Below, piece after piece: positions 6,941 through 17,020 of a stretch of 64,000 nucleotides of DNA; position 1 is the stretch's first letter, and each line of letters opens with the position of its first letter. This DNA is from Candidatus Tepidiaquacellales bacterium UBA2330 (lineage in GTDB: Bacteria; Bacteroidota; Ignavibacteria; Tepidaquicellales; Tepidaquicellaceae), in assembly GCA_002344965.1 (NCBI GenBank), contig DDUU01000027.1, positions 1 through 64,000 of the forward strand, given 5' to 3'. Both the position numbers and the translations under genes were made by a program. The notes under the pieces are model-generated. The model was not told the origin of the DNA and made no database searches. It was given only the letters and a program-made list of their open reading frames with translations.

Positions 6941-9166
6941 ATGAGTATGTTTTTAAAAATTTTTTTACTGTTCATCTTATCTCTATCATTAATTCCCGAT
7001 TCATACGGAAGATCATTCTATGTAAGCACATCAGGAAACGATCTGAATAACGGATTGTCTGTAAGTTCACCATGGAGAACTCTTACCAAAGTTAATGCTA
7101 CGGCGTTTTTACCGGGAGACACAATAAAATTCAGAGGAGGTGATATATTTGAATCAAATACTTCCTTTGCAGGCGCAAAACTTTGGATAACAAATTCAGG
7201 TGCGCCCGGATTACCGATAGTTTATACAAGTTACGGTACGGGAAAGCCGGTTATAAAAGCAGACACTGTAGGTATATATGTTGTTAATAAAAGTTATGTA
7301 AAAATTAACAACATCAGTGTGAAAGGAAATTTCAATCCGTTCAGTCAGAATAACACGGTTCACTTCAACAATACCGGAATATACATACTAAATACCGGCG
7401 CAACACTTTTAAAAGACATTACAATTGACAGCTGCAGGATCACAAATTTTCTTAGCAGTGCTTTGCAGGTCAGCAGCACAAATGCTCCGGCATTTGACGG
7501 AATTTATGTTACAAACTGCAGAGTGGATTCGATAGGAGATACAGGGATATTTTTTGTTACTGGAATATCTTACAGCTTTTCCGCATACCCTATAAAAAAT
7601 ATAACTATCAGAAACTGTGAGATATCCAGAGTAACAGGAATTGATACAAGAGTTTTTACCGGTGACGGAATACTTCTTATCAGCGTTGACTCAGCATTAG
7701 TAGAAAGGAATTTAGTATATGACTGCGGGGGAGGCGGACTGCAGGTAAACGGTCCGGGACCTTCTGCGATTGAAGCTACTGAATGCCGTAATATTATTTT
7801 TCAGTATAATGAAACATACGGGACAAAATCCAACACAGGTTCGGACGGACACGGTTGTCATTTTGACGAAGGCGTGCAGAACAGCGTGATGCAGTATAAT
7901 TATTCTCACGGGAATGACGGACCGGGTTTCAGCTGTCATATGTATGCGGCTAATTATCCTCTCAGCGACAGCAATAATACAATCAGATATAATATCAGCG
8001 CCGGTAATTTAAGAAGGTCTGATTTTCAGAACGGCGAGATCACGGTTAGTTCTTTTCAGGCGACAATTTATGATATACATGTTTATAACAATACAATCTT
8101 TGCACAAAAGAGTCCTCAGAGTCCCGGCGACTGCGCAGCAATACTTATAGCAAGAAATGCGCGGAATATTTATATAAGAAATAACAGCATCATTACGGCA
8201 GATTCAAATGTATATCAGTGGTATCACTTCCCTCTGGAGAATTCCACCAATATTGTGCTTCAGGGAAACAGCTACTGGTCGCTCGACAATAAATTAAGAT
8301 TCAGGGAAGGCATTAATCAGTATAAGTCTTTTTCGCAGTGGCAGTCTGCAAGCGGAAAGGAATTACTGAATAACGTTAATACCGGAATTACGGCAGATCC
8401 GAATCATATCAACGCCGGAATTTCAGGAGCCGTTAATAATCCATATATGCTTGATACTTTGTCGGCATATAAATTCAGAAGCATTTCAGCACTTAAAGAT
8501 AATGCGCTGAATCAGGCTTCGCTGTTTGGAATAAATACAGGTGAGTTTGATTTTTACGGACTGAAGTTAAACTCAGGCGCTGACTGCGGCACTGATATTG
8601 GCGCGTATGAAAGCAACGGTATAAACTTAAAAGTAAAAATATATGCCGAAGGTTTGTATAATGAGTTCAGTAATTTTCATACGCCGGATACTTTTCAGAT
8701 ACAAACCGCTTCTGCAAATCCGCCTTACGAGATTTCCGGAACGTATAAAAGCGTTTCAGGTACTGACGGAAATGGAAATTACTATTTTGATTTTCTGAAT
8801 GCCTCTTTGCCATTCGGGAATTATTACATAATTGTAAAACACAGAAACAGCATTGAGACCTGGAGCGCAGCTCCGGTATATCTTCACGCAGGATGTAATG
8901 CTGAATTTGATTTTACTTCCGATTCTGCTTCAGCTTTCGGAAAAAATCTTGTAAGAAAGGGGGGTAAGTATTGTATCTACAGCGGTGATATAAATCAGGA
9001 CGGCGTAATTGACATAACTGATAACAGCGCTATTGAAACAGATATGTTCAACTTTCTTAAAGGATACAACCTGACAGATCTTAACGGAGATCTGCTGACT
9101 GATATCCAGGATATAGCCATTTCAGAAAATAACTCGTTTATGTTTGTTACTTCAGTAAAACCGTGA
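6941..9166 (+). CDS. Secreted right-handed beta-helix protein with dockerin-like tail
   Basis: A 741-residue exported protein. A signal peptide is followed by RSFYVSTSGNDLNNG and PWRTLTKVNA...LPGDTIKFRGG, the entry of pectate-lyase-like parallel beta-helix proteins. Residues about 100-440 are rich in short Asn-punctuated rungs (NITIRNCEIS, NIIFQYNETYG, IYIRNNSII). The last about 65 residues contain two Ca-loop motifs, GDINQDGVIDITD and TDLNGDLLTDIQD, separated like the duplicated halves of a type I dockerin. Beta-helix proteins usually bind or cleave polysaccharides, but no catalytic residues could be assigned. Its position after the rfb pair may link it to cell-surface glycans, which is inference only. 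Confidence 0.85.
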   Translation: MSMFLKIFLLFILSLSLIPDSYGRSFYVSTSGNDLNNGLSVSSPWRTLTKVNATAFLPGDTIKFRGGDIFESNTSFAGAKLWITNSGAPGLPIVYTSYGTGKPVIKADTVGIYVVNKSYVKINNISVKGNFNPFSQNNTVHFNNTGIYILNTGATLLKDITIDSCRITNFLSSALQVSSTNAPAFDGIYVTNCRVDSIGDTGIFFVTGISYSFSAYPIKNITIRNCEISRVTGIDTRVFTGDGILLISVDSALVERNLVYDCGGGGLQVNGPGPSAIEATECRNIIFQYNETYGTKSNTGSDGHGCHFDEGVQNSVMQYNYSHGNDGPGFSCHMYAANYPLSDSNNTIRYNISAGNLRRSDFQNGEITVSSFQATIYDIHVYNNTIFAQKSPQSPGDCAAILIARNARNIYIRNNSIITADSNVYQWYHFPLENSTNIVLQGNSYWSLDNKLRFREGINQYKSFSQWQSASGKELLNNVNTGITADPNHINAGISGAVNNPYMLDTLSAYKFRSISALKDNALNQASLFGINTGEFDFYGLKLNSGADCGTDIGAYESNGINLKVKIYAEGLYNEFSNFHTPDTFQIQTASANPPYEISGTYKSVSGTDGNGNYYFDFLNASLPFGNYYIIVKHRNSIETWSAAPVYLHAGCNAEFDFTSDSASAFGKNLVRKGGKYCIYSGDINQDGVIDITDNSAIETDMFNFLKGYNLTDLNGDLLTDIQDIAISENNSFMFVTSVKP

Positions 9167-9189
9167 TCTGTTTAGTAATTTTATAAATC

Positions 9190-10161
9190 TCAGGCGGTTT
9201 CGCTTTTTCCTACAATATTTTTAAAATACTCGAAAGTAATTTTCAGTCCTTCAGATCTTTTGACTTTAGGTTCCCATCCTAAAATTTCTTTAGCTTTAGT
9301 AATATCCGGCTGTCTCTGTTTCGGATCGTCTTTAGGCAGAGGTTTATATATAATTTTCTGATCGGTGCCGGTAAGCTTTATAATTTCTTCAGCAAATTCT
9401 TTAATGGATATTTCATCCGGGTTTCCGATATTAACGGGATATACATAGTCGCTCAAGAGCAGTCTGTAAATTCCTTCCACCAGATCATCGACATAACAGA
9501 AAGACCTTGTCTGGCTGCCGTCGCCGAATACAGTGATATCTTCTCCTCTGATCGCCTGACCGAAAAAAGCAGGAAGAGCTCTTCCGTCATCAAGTCTCAT
9601 TCTCGGACCGTATGTATTAAAAATTCTGACAATTCTTGTGTCAAGTCCGTGATAAGTATGATATGCCATTGTAATAGCTTCCATAAATCTTTTCGCCTCG
9701 TCATATACTCCGCGCGGACCTATAGGATTTACATTTCCCCAGTATTCTTCATTCTGCGGATGAACCATCGGGTCTCCGTAAATTTCTGAAGTTGACGCTA
9801 TAAGAAATCTTGCGTTCTTTTCTTTTGCAAGTCCGAGAAGATTATGAGTGCCGAGTGAACCGACCTTCAGAGTCTGTATGGGAATTTTCAGATAATCGAT
9901 AGGACTTGCCGGCGAAGCGAAATGCAGTATGTAGTCAAGCTTTCCCGGGACATGAACAAATTTCGTAACGTCATGAAAATAAAATTCAAACTCCCTGAGA
10001 GGAAACAAATGTTCAATGTTTCGTTTGGAACCTGTAACGAGATTATCCATACCTATCACGTGATATCCTTCATTTATAAATCTGTCACTGAGATGCGAGC
10101 CGAGAAATCCCGCTGCTCCGGTTATAAGTATCCTTTTCTGAGTAGAGTGGTTTGATGACAT
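9190..10161 (-). CDS. uxs: UDP-glucuronate decarboxylase / UDP-xylose synthase-like SDR epimerase
   Basis: A 323-residue extended short-chain dehydrogenase. The NAD motif GAAGFLG is at about 15-21, the catalytic Tyr153 and Lys157 are in YDEAKR, and Thr/Ser come from STSEIYGDP. The phrases [41 protein letters not shown] and [16 protein letters not shown] are diagnostic of the UXS group, which oxidatively decarboxylates UDP-glucuronate to UDP-xylose. It is single-gene and convergent with the beta-helix gene (24-base gap). Other SDR sugar epimerases are close relatives, but the SPASP motif favours UXS. Confidence 0.9.
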   Translation of the reverse strand: MSSNHSTQKRILITGAAGFLGSHLSDRFINEGYHVIGMDNLVTGSKRNIEHLFPLREFEFYFHDVTKFVHVPGKLDYILHFASPASPIDYLKIPIQTLKVGSLGTHNLLGLAKEKNARFLIASTSEIYGDPMVHPQNEEYWGNVNPIGPRGVYDEAKRFMEAITMAYHTYHGLDTRIVRIFNTYGPRMRLDDGRALPAFFGQAIRGEDITVFGDGSQTRSFCYVDDLVEGIYRLLLSDYVYPVNIGNPDEISIKEFAEEIIKLTGTDQKIIYKPLPKDDPKQRQPDITKAKEILGWEPKVKRSEGLKITFEYFKNIVGKSETA

Positions 10162-10269
10162 TTAAGAATTTTAATTTTGAATGGGATTAATTTACTAAAT
10201 ATGGTCAAAAGTTTTCAGATATAAATTATTCTAACTTTTATCTTAATTAATCAATCAATAATTTGCGCT

Positions 10270-10650
10270 ATGAAAAAAATCAACCCGATAAAAACAGATC
10301 CCGGAAAAGTCAGACTGCTGGAGACATTTGACAATTCCTTCCCGGACAGAAAATATCTAATAATTCACAGAGTTAATGAATTCACATCAGTGTGTCCTAA
10401 GACAGGACAGCCTGACTTCGGTATTCTGACAATTTCCTACATTGCAAAAAAGAAATGCATAGAATTAAAATCTCTGAAATATTATCTGCAGGCATTCAGA
10501 AATGAAGGCATATTTTATGAGAACGTTACAAACAGAATACTAGATGATCTTGTAAAAGCATTGAATCCGGTCTGGATGGAAGTAAAAGGCGAATACAGTG
10601 TAAGGGGAGGACTAAACTCTACGATAATAGCTTCTTTCGGAAAGAAATAA
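10270..10650 (+). CDS. queF: NADPH-dependent preQ0 reductase (7-cyano-7-deazaguanine reductase)
   Basis: At 126 residues this is a short, type I QueF with a T-fold. The active-site Cys42 lies in SVCPKTGQPDFG, and the family motif ELKSLKYYLQ is at 65-74 with FRNEGIFYENV following. It reduces preQ0 to preQ1 in queuosine synthesis in the cytosol. It stands alone: other queuosine genes are not in this window and no preQ1-type aptamer was recognised in the 108-base leader. It is divergent from the epimerase gene and converges on the ABC operon end 11 bases away. Confidence 0.95.
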   Translation: MKKINPIKTDPGKVRLLETFDNSFPDRKYLIIHRVNEFTSVCPKTGQPDFGILTISYIAKKKCIELKSLKYYLQAFRNEGIFYENVTNRILDDLVKALNPVWMEVKGEYSVRGGLNSTIIASFGKK

Positions 10651-10661
10651 TTTTAAAAAAA

Positions 10662-11669
10662 TTAAGCTGAAACATAAGGACAAGCGGCAAAGTGTCCGGG
10701 TTCTTTCTCTTCAAGAGGTGGAATGAAATCAGCACATTCTGGTTTTGCAATCGGACATCTAGTTCTGAACCCGCATCCGCTCGGCTTATTCATTGGAGTA
10801 GGAACATCACCGGTTAAAATTATCCTTTCCTTATTTTTTAATTTCGGATTTGGAAGAGGGACAGCAGAGAGCAAAGCTTTGCTGTATGGATGAATAGGAT
10901 GATGATAGATCCTGTAACCATCCCCGACTTCGCAGAAATTTCCAAGATACATTACAGCAATTCTCGAGCTGATATGCTCGACTACAGAAAGATCATGAGC
11001 AATAAAAAGGAGACTCAGATCAAATTCTTCCTGAAGGTCCTGAAGGAGATTAATTACCTGCGCCTGGATAGAAACGTCAAGAGCAGATACAGGTTCGTCT
11101 GCAATAATTATTTTCGGATTTGTTGAAAGCGCTCTGGCGATACCTATCCTTTGTCTTTGACCTCCGGAAAATTCATGCGGATATCTTTTAGACTGTTCCG
11201 CCTGCAGACCGACCTTTTCGAGAAGCCAGGCGACTCTTTCTTCGCGTTCCTTTTTATTCATATTAGTATGATAAAGAAGCGGCTCTTCGATAATCTGACC
11301 TACTGACATTCTTGCATTAAGAGAAGAGTAAGGATCCTGAAAAATCATCTGAATATTTCCCCTGTGTTTTCTCATTTCGCTTCTTGAAAGCTTATTAAGG
11401 TCGATCTCTCCTGTTTCAGTTTTCATCCATATTTCACCATCTATTTCCACATCATGAGAAGAAAATTTAAGAATATTTATCACAGCTTTTCCGATGGTAG
11501 ATTTACCGCAACCGGATTCGCCGACAAGTCCGAGAGTCTCGCCTTTTTTTAAATTAAAGCTGACGCCGTCCACGGCTTTTACCTCAGCCACTTTCCGTAA
11601 AAAAAGTCCGCCTGTAACGGGAAACTTAACCTTAAGGTCTTTTATTTCTAAAATGTTTTCAGGATTCAA
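10662..11669 (-). CDS. Oligopeptide ABC transporter ATPase (OppF/DppF type)
   Basis: A 335-residue cytosolic ATPase. Walker A is GESGCGKST, the signature is FSGGQRQR, Walker B is IIADEPVSALD, and the switch His is in LLFIAHDLSVVEH. The C-terminal extension has CGFRTRCPIAKPEC, the Cys-containing tail of peptide-importer ATPases. It is the last gene of a five-gene minus-strand operon (binding protein, two permeases, two ATPases) and should pair with the ATPase just upstream. In the E. coli Yej system the two ATPases are fused as YejF; here they are separate. Confidence 0.93.
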   Translation of the reverse strand: MNPENILEIKDLKVKFPVTGGLFLRKVAEVKAVDGVSFNLKKGETLGLVGESGCGKSTIGKAVINILKFSSHDVEIDGEIWMKTETGEIDLNKLSRSEMRKHRGNIQMIFQDPYSSLNARMSVGQIIEEPLLYHTNMNKKEREERVAWLLEKVGLQAEQSKRYPHEFSGGQRQRIGIARALSTNPKIIIADEPVSALDVSIQAQVINLLQDLQEEFDLSLLFIAHDLSVVEHISSRIAVMYLGNFCEVGDGYRIYHHPIHPYSKALLSAVPLPNPKLKNKERIILTGDVPTPMNKPSGCGFRTRCPIAKPECADFIPPLEEKEPGHFAACPYVSA

Positions 11670-11704
11670 TTATCTGATGATAAATAAATTTTAAATAAAA
11701 AAAA

Positions 11705-12772
11705 TTACTTTTCGTTTTCATACAAATGACATCTTACAAATCTGTTTTTTTCAACCTCTAAAAGCTCCGGTTCTGTTTCAAAACATTTATCAAACGCTTT
11801 TGTACATCTTGTATTGAATTTACATGCTTTCGGTAATTCAAGTATATGCGGAATGTTACCGGGAATTGCTTTAAGCTCTTCCATAGGAAGATCAGGATTT
11901 GGAAGTGAAGAAAGCAGACCAACTGTATAAGGATGCAGAGGTTTTTCAAAAAGCGGATCCACTTCGGATATTTCCTGAATTTTCCCGCCGTACATTACAA
12001 TTACCCTGTCGCAGGTTTCTGCTACCACTCCGAGATTATGAGTAATAAGTAAAATTGCTGAATCTTCTCTTTCTTTTTTTAGTCTGAGCATCAGCTCAAG
12101 TATTTGCGCCTGAATTGTAACATCGAGAGCAGTGGTAGGTTCATCGGCAATCAACAGCGACGGATGCAGTGCCAGAGCCATTGCTATCATAACTCTCTGC
12201 CTCATTCCTCCGCTGAACTGATGGGGGTAATCTTTCAGTCTTTTTTCAGGTGAAGGAATTCCTACCAGCGTAAGCATTTCAATTGCTTTTTTTTCAGCTT
12301 TTTCTTTTGGAATTTCTTCATGATTTAAAATCGCCTCCATAATCTGATCACCTATTTTCATTACAGGGTTAAGAGATGTCATAGGTTCCTGAAATATCAT
12401 CGAGATCTCATTACCTCTGTACTTTTTCATTTCTTCAAAAGAAATCTTAAGCAGATCTTTCCCTTTGAAAATAATTTCACCGCTAACAATCTTGCCCGGC
12501 GGATCCGGAATAAGTCTTGTAATGGAATATGCAGTTACTGATTTACCTGAACCTGACTCACCGACAATACCAAGCACTTCGCCTTCATAAATATCAAAAC
12601 TCACATCATCAACTGCCTTTGCCGGGACTTTATTTTTCAGATACTTATCAGTTTTATATAAATCCATCAGGGCAGGATCGGAAATTTCCTGATGAAGGGA
12701 TTTTTGTTTCTCTGTGTCTTCTACAAAGAAATAAGTTTTAAGATTTTTTATTTCAACAAGCTTTTTATGCAT
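11705..12772 (-). CDS. Oligopeptide ABC transporter ATPase (OppD/DppD type)
   Basis: At 355 residues it has Walker A GESGSGKSV, signature FSGGMRQRV, Walker B LLIADEPTTALD and switch His in LLITHNLGVV. A C-terminal CKFNTRCTKAFDKC tail fits the peptide-importer family. The N-terminal about 45 residues (with LHQEISDPALMDLYKTDKY) form an extra segment before the usual ABC core, between the first beta-strands. It partners the ATPase gene 35 bases downstream and drives import through the two permeases encoded upstream. Confidence 0.93.
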   Translation of the reverse strand: MHKKLVEIKNLKTYFFVEDTEKQKSLHQEISDPALMDLYKTDKYLKNKVPAKAVDDVSFDIYEGEVLGIVGESGSGKSVTAYSITRLIPDPPGKIVSGEIIFKGKDLLKISFEEMKKYRGNEISMIFQEPMTSLNPVMKIGDQIMEAILNHEEIPKEKAEKKAIEMLTLVGIPSPEKRLKDYPHQFSGGMRQRVMIAMALALHPSLLIADEPTTALDVTIQAQILELMLRLKKEREDSAILLITHNLGVVAETCDRVIVMYGGKIQEISEVDPLFEKPLHPYTVGLLSSLPNPDLPMEELKAIPGNIPHILELPKACKFNTRCTKAFDKCFETEPELLEVEKNRFVRCHLYENEK

Positions 12773-12783
12773 TAATAAATTTT

Positions 12784-13845
12784 TTACCTCATTCTTGAAT
12801 AGACTTTAGGATCAAACGCTTCTCTTATTGCTTCACCGATAAACACTATAGCAAGCAGAGTTAAAAACATTGCAAGCAGTGGAGTAGTAATAAGCCACCA
12901 GTATTCTATATTTACAACGCCCTGCTGCATAAGCTGACCCCAGCTTGGAGTAGGCGGAGGAAGACCGAATCCCAGAAAGTCCAGTGAAACCAGTGAAAAT
13001 ATATTTGCAACAATTGCAAAAGGAGCGAAAGAAATAACAGGAGTCAGAGAGTTCGGAAGAATATGACTGAAAATAATTTTTTTATTCTTAGCGCCCATTG
13101 AAACAGCAGCTGATACATAGTCCCGGGCTTTTTCTCTGTAAAATTCTCCCCGCATATAATAAGTAATGCTGATCCATCCGATAAGAGTAAGGATGAATGT
13201 CAGAAGGAGAAAATTCGGCTGTAAAATCGAACTGATAATAATAATTAAATAGAAGAAAGGAATCGTGCTCCAGATCTCAATAATTCTTAGACCAAACATA
13301 TCCACTTTTCCTCCATAAAAACCAAGCATTGCTCCGATTGAAATCCCGATAATGTAAGTCAGAAGCGTTACAATCAGTGCAAATGAAAGTCCTATATTAA
13401 ATCCGTAAGCAAGTCTTGCAAATACGTCTCTTCCCCTGTCGTCAGTACCAGCCCAGTGTTCTGATGAGGGAGTATGAGGAGGATTTCCTTCAAGTTCGCT
13501 CAGAAGATTTTCATTCGGGCTATAAGGATAAACAGGAAGTAAAACCCAGTTGCCGCTGTCTTCTTCCTTAAATTGTTTTTTCAGTAATCTGTAATTAGCT
13601 TCGCCCTGTATGTCTTGTCCGAAAGATTCTGCGGAATAAAATTTAAAGATCGGGAAAAAATAATCTCCGTTATAATGAACTATCAATGCATCTTTCCCAA
13701 TGAATAGAGGAAGAATAAAAGAAACAGCGTAAAGGATTAAAATTATAATAAAAGAATAATATCCTCTTTTGAGAGTCTTAAATTTCTTCCATCGTTTTTT
13801 TAGAATAGAAGTAGATACTTGTTTTTGAGTTTTATCTTCAGACAT
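12784..13845 (-). CDS. Peptide ABC transporter permease (YejE/OppC type)
   Basis: A 353-residue inner-membrane permease. A first transmembrane helix (about 29-50) is followed by a periplasmic stretch of about 90 residues, then GTDDRGRDVFARLAYG, the entry of OppC-type permeases, and five further helices. The coupling (EAA) loop is VSAAVSMGAKNKKIIFSHILPN. The large periplasmic insert between helix 1 and the GTDDRGRD motif is a feature shared with YejE. It lies 11 bases ahead of the OppD-type ATPase and 46 bases after the other permease. Confidence 0.9.
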   Translation of the reverse strand: MSEDKTQKQVSTSILKKRWKKFKTLKRGYYSFIIILILYAVSFILPLFIGKDALIVHYNGDYFFPIFKFYSAESFGQDIQGEANYRLLKKQFKEEDSGNWVLLPVYPYSPNENLLSELEGNPPHTPSSEHWAGTDDRGRDVFARLAYGFNIGLSFALIVTLLTYIIGISIGAMLGFYGGKVDMFGLRIIEIWSTIPFFYLIIIISSILQPNFLLLTFILTLIGWISITYYMRGEFYREKARDYVSAAVSMGAKNKKIIFSHILPNSLTPVISFAPFAIVANIFSLVSLDFLGFGLPPPTPSWGQLMQQGVVNIEYWWLITTPLLAMFLTLLAIVFIGEAIREAFDPKVYSRMR

Positions 13846-13891
13846 TAAAAAAAATTTCTATAATAATACAGTTGAATTTTTAGTTTAAAAA

Positions 13892-14923
13892 TTATTTGAA
13901 TCTGATCCTCGGATCTACAATAGCATATAATATATCCGATAAAATATTTCCGACAAGAAGTAATAAAGTTGAAATTACGAGTATTCCCATAACAACCGGA
14001 TAATCTCTCTGAATAATGGAATCATAGCTCAGTAATCCGATACCATTTATATTAAAAACTTTTTCTATCAGAATGCTTCCTGCGAGTACAAGAGAAATCG
14101 CATGCCCCAATCCTGTGGAAATTGGAATGAGTGAATTTCTGAGAGCATGTCCGAAAATGACTCTTTTTTCAGTAAGACCTTTTGAAAAAGCCGTACGGAT
14201 ATAATCCTGACTGAGATTTTCTATAACGGAATTTTTTGTAAGAATTGTAAGCGTTGCAAAACTTCCGATCATATAGCTTGCAACAGGCAGTATTGTGTGA
14301 TGTATCTGATCCCAGATTTTTCCGGATAAGCTTAGAGTTTCATAATCCGAAGATCTGAATCCACCGAGCGGGAATACATCCCAGAAACTTCCGCCTCCGA
14401 AAAGTACAAGCATCAAAGCGCCGAAAGCAAAACCCGGAATTGCATAACCTGCAAAAACCAAAGCAGAAGTGATGAAGTCAAACTTTGATCCGTTTTTAAC
14501 TGCTTTGTAAACACCAAGCGGAATACAGACTATATAAGTCAGTATAAATCCAATAAGACCAAAATAAATAGAAATAGGAAACCGGGAAGTTATTACATCC
14601 ATGACAGGTTCAGAGTAAACATATGATTTACCAAGGTCAAGTTTTAATAAATTACCAAGCCATAAAATATATCTTTCGTGTATTGGTTTATCGAAACCGT
14701 AAAATTTCTGAAGCTCTTCAATGGCAGACTGCGGAATATTCTGTGTGCTTCCTGAGGTGCTGCCGGATTCGCTTACACCGTCAGAGCCGCCCATTCGAAT
14801 CTTCATAAGCTCCATTTCAAGAGGTCCGCCGGGAACGATTTGAAGTATCAGAAAAGTAACTAATGTAATTCCAAGAAAAGTCGGAATAATTAAAAGAAAT
14901 CTTCTAATGAAATAAGTTGTCAT
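13892..14923 (-). CDS. Peptide ABC transporter permease (YejB/OppB type)
   Basis: A 343-residue permease with six predicted helices. It matches E. coli YejB in several places from memory: IVPGGPLE early on, FYGFDKPIHERY, GYAIPGFAFG, FPLGGFRSSDYETL, FATLTILTKNS, and a C-terminal NILSDILYAIVDPRIRF. A Gly/Ser-rich loop near 47-65 lies in the first periplasmic segment. YejABEF imports microcin C and related peptides in enterobacteria, so the physiological cargo is probably peptides or peptide-like compounds. It starts 6 bases after the binding protein gene. Confidence 0.9.
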   Translation of the reverse strand: MTTYFIRRFLLIIPTFLGITLVTFLILQIVPGGPLEMELMKIRMGGSDGVSESGSTSGSTQNIPQSAIEELQKFYGFDKPIHERYILWLGNLLKLDLGKSYVYSEPVMDVITSRFPISIYFGLIGFILTYIVCIPLGVYKAVKNGSKFDFITSALVFAGYAIPGFAFGALMLVLFGGGSFWDVFPLGGFRSSDYETLSLSGKIWDQIHHTILPVASYMIGSFATLTILTKNSVIENLSQDYIRTAFSKGLTEKRVIFGHALRNSLIPISTGLGHAISLVLAGSILIEKVFNINGIGLLSYDSIIQRDYPVVMGILVISTLLLLVGNILSDILYAIVDPRIRFK

Positions 14924-14929
14924 CCGGGA

Positions 14930-16891
14930 TTATTTATTAATCATAACTACTTCGCCTTTTTCTTCTTTTCCCTTAAGATCGATCCAGAATTTTTCTTCAG
15001 TTTCGCCAACTGTCAGCATTTTACCTTTATCTTTTAAAGCTTCCTGATATTCAGCGTATCTTTCAGGATCGAGCCACCATATTGCAAAAATCCCGGGTTC
15101 AGATCCTCCGTAATAATCATCAAATCTGGAAAGATACCATTTCGGATATCCGAATTTATTCTGAAATAAAATTCTTGAATAATCAGCATACCATCCGTAA
15201 ATATAAGGCTGCATTGAAACTAATATGCTGTCAACTTCTCTTACCTGTTTTATTCTTTCTTTTTTTTCAAAAGTCTTTGCATAAAGGTCTGTGATCTCAT
15301 CAATTCTTGCATCTTTATGACCAGCCCAGTTAGTGCTGTTAGGATCGTCAGCAGTTTTTGATTTCACGCTGAATTCAAGATTTGGAGGATTCTGGCCGCC
15401 CCAGTTTGCAGGTATCATTGTAAAGCTTCTCTCATTACCAATTTTAAAAGCAGTAGTACCGTCCACCTGTTTCAAATTAAGTTTGACACCGGCTTTTTTA
15501 AGATCTTCCTGAAAGATTGTAAAATATCTTTCCTGGCTCGGTTGTGTAAAAGACATTTCAATTTCAAATACCTTACCGTCTTTCATTCTGTAACCGTCTT
15601 TATTTTTTTCTTTCCAGCCTGCTTCTTCAAGTAAAAGAATAGCACTGTCAAGATTATAGTTTACAACCGGATTATTGGGATTTTCATAGACCGTTCCTGA
15701 AAAATGAGATTTTGTAGGAGTATATGAATTAAAGAAAAGTTTTTCATTAAAGGTTTTTCTGTCATAGAGCATTGCAAAAGCTTTGCGTACTTTAATATCA
15801 TCAAACGGAGGTTTTCTCATATTCAAAACAATTCCCGAAAGCCCTCCCGGATTTTGATTATAGATTTTTCTTTTCTGAACAATACCTCTTTTAACTTCTT
15901 CGAAATCTGTTTTTTCTGCCCACCACTGAGCTCTGTTTACGCTATAGACATCAATTTCACCTTTTTTAAATTTTTCATATGTAAGAGTTTCATCTGAGAC
16001 GACATCAGTTTTGATAATATCAAAATTATAAAGACCTTTTGCAAATTTTTCATTTTCACCCCAGTAATCGCTTCTTCTTCTTAAAGTAATCGATCTTCCT
16101 TTATCAATATCTTCTTTTCTGATATAGTAAGGACCGCTTCCTGGAACACAGTCATAGTTATATTTTTCCAGATAATCTTTTCCGGAAATATTGCCTATAA
16201 TGTGAGCAGGTAAAAGTCTTATTCCGGCAGCGCTTGCGAAATAAAGCCAGCCGACCTTTTTAGCTTTGACAGAAACAATATATTTACTTTCAGCAACAGG
16301 CATGTCAAAATTTTCTTTATAATATTCATCGCCTCCGGTAAGAAGACCAGGATCCAAAAGTAGTTTAAAAGTAGCTAAATAATCGTCAGCAATAACTGGT
16401 TTACCGTCAGCCCATCTTGCATTCGGATTAATTCTGAATTTGAATAATAATTTATCTTCTGAAATTTGCCAGTGAGTAGCGAGTCTCGGAGTATATTCTT
16501 CATTAACCGGATCTGAGTCAAGCATAGATTCATACATCATAGTCTGAGCCAATCTTGTATAATAGGAATTTTCATCTTTGCCAACCAGTCTGAGAGTTGC
16601 GGGAAAATCAGGAATTGACCAAATAATTTGTCCGCCTTTTACAGCTTTCGGATCACCGAGAGTATTGAAATCGTTATTGGTGGTCCATCCTTCACCGGTA
16701 AAACCATTACCTCCCATTTCAGCGGATACGGAAGGATCAGCGCCGGGCGGTGTATCGAATTGTTTTATTGAGATTGGCTGAGTATTCATGCCGGATGTAG
16801 TAGGTTTCTTTGAACCATTATCACCGCAGGAAAAAAGGAATGCGGAAAATAATAAAATAACAAAAGCACTTGCGAAAGTCTTTTTGGTCAT
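14930..16891 (-). CDS. Peptide-binding lipoprotein, family 5 solute-binding protein (YejA-like)
   Basis: A 653-residue periplasmic lipoprotein. The signal ends in LLFSAFLFSCGD, with the lipidated Cys near residue 22. Family 5 landmarks are YESMLDSDPVNEEYTPRLATHW, RINPNARWADGKPV, VPGSGPYYI, DIKVRKAFAMLYDR and LLEEAGWKEKN. It is first in the operon, with a clear Shine-Dalgarno (AAGGAG on the minus strand at 16901-16906) supporting this start. It captures peptide cargo for the two YejB/YejE-like permeases. The long N-terminal segment before the usual core (about 80 residues) fits the YejA branch better than OppA. Confidence 0.92.
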   Translation of the reverse strand: MTKKTFASAFVILLFSAFLFSCGDNGSKKPTTSGMNTQPISIKQFDTPPGADPSVSAEMGGNGFTGEGWTTNNDFNTLGDPKAVKGGQIIWSIPDFPATLRLVGKDENSYYTRLAQTMMYESMLDSDPVNEEYTPRLATHWQISEDKLLFKFRINPNARWADGKPVIADDYLATFKLLLDPGLLTGGDEYYKENFDMPVAESKYIVSVKAKKVGWLYFASAAGIRLLPAHIIGNISGKDYLEKYNYDCVPGSGPYYIRKEDIDKGRSITLRRRSDYWGENEKFAKGLYNFDIIKTDVVSDETLTYEKFKKGEIDVYSVNRAQWWAEKTDFEEVKRGIVQKRKIYNQNPGGLSGIVLNMRKPPFDDIKVRKAFAMLYDRKTFNEKLFFNSYTPTKSHFSGTVYENPNNPVVNYNLDSAILLLEEAGWKEKNKDGYRMKDGKVFEIEMSFTQPSQERYFTIFQEDLKKAGVKLNLKQVDGTTAFKIGNERSFTMIPANWGGQNPPNLEFSVKSKTADDPNSTNWAGHKDARIDEITDLYAKTFEKKERIKQVREVDSILVSMQPYIYGWYADYSRILFQNKFGYPKWYLSRFDDYYGGSEPGIFAIWWLDPERYAEYQEALKDKGKMLTVGETEEKFWIDLKGKEEKGEVVMINK

Positions 16892-17020
16892 ATAAAAAAT
16901 CTCCTTAGAAGTTTAAAAGTTTTTCAATATAAAAAATGATATTATAAATTAATAGTTTTTTTAAAATACATTTAAATTGAATAGAATAAATACGGGAATG
17001 ATGTAAGGGTTAAGTAGGGT

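Noticed and set aside
10162..10269. A preQ1 riboswitch ahead of queF
   Set aside because: The leader is short and AT-rich, without a recognisable aptamer stem or the C-rich loop of preQ1 riboswitches.
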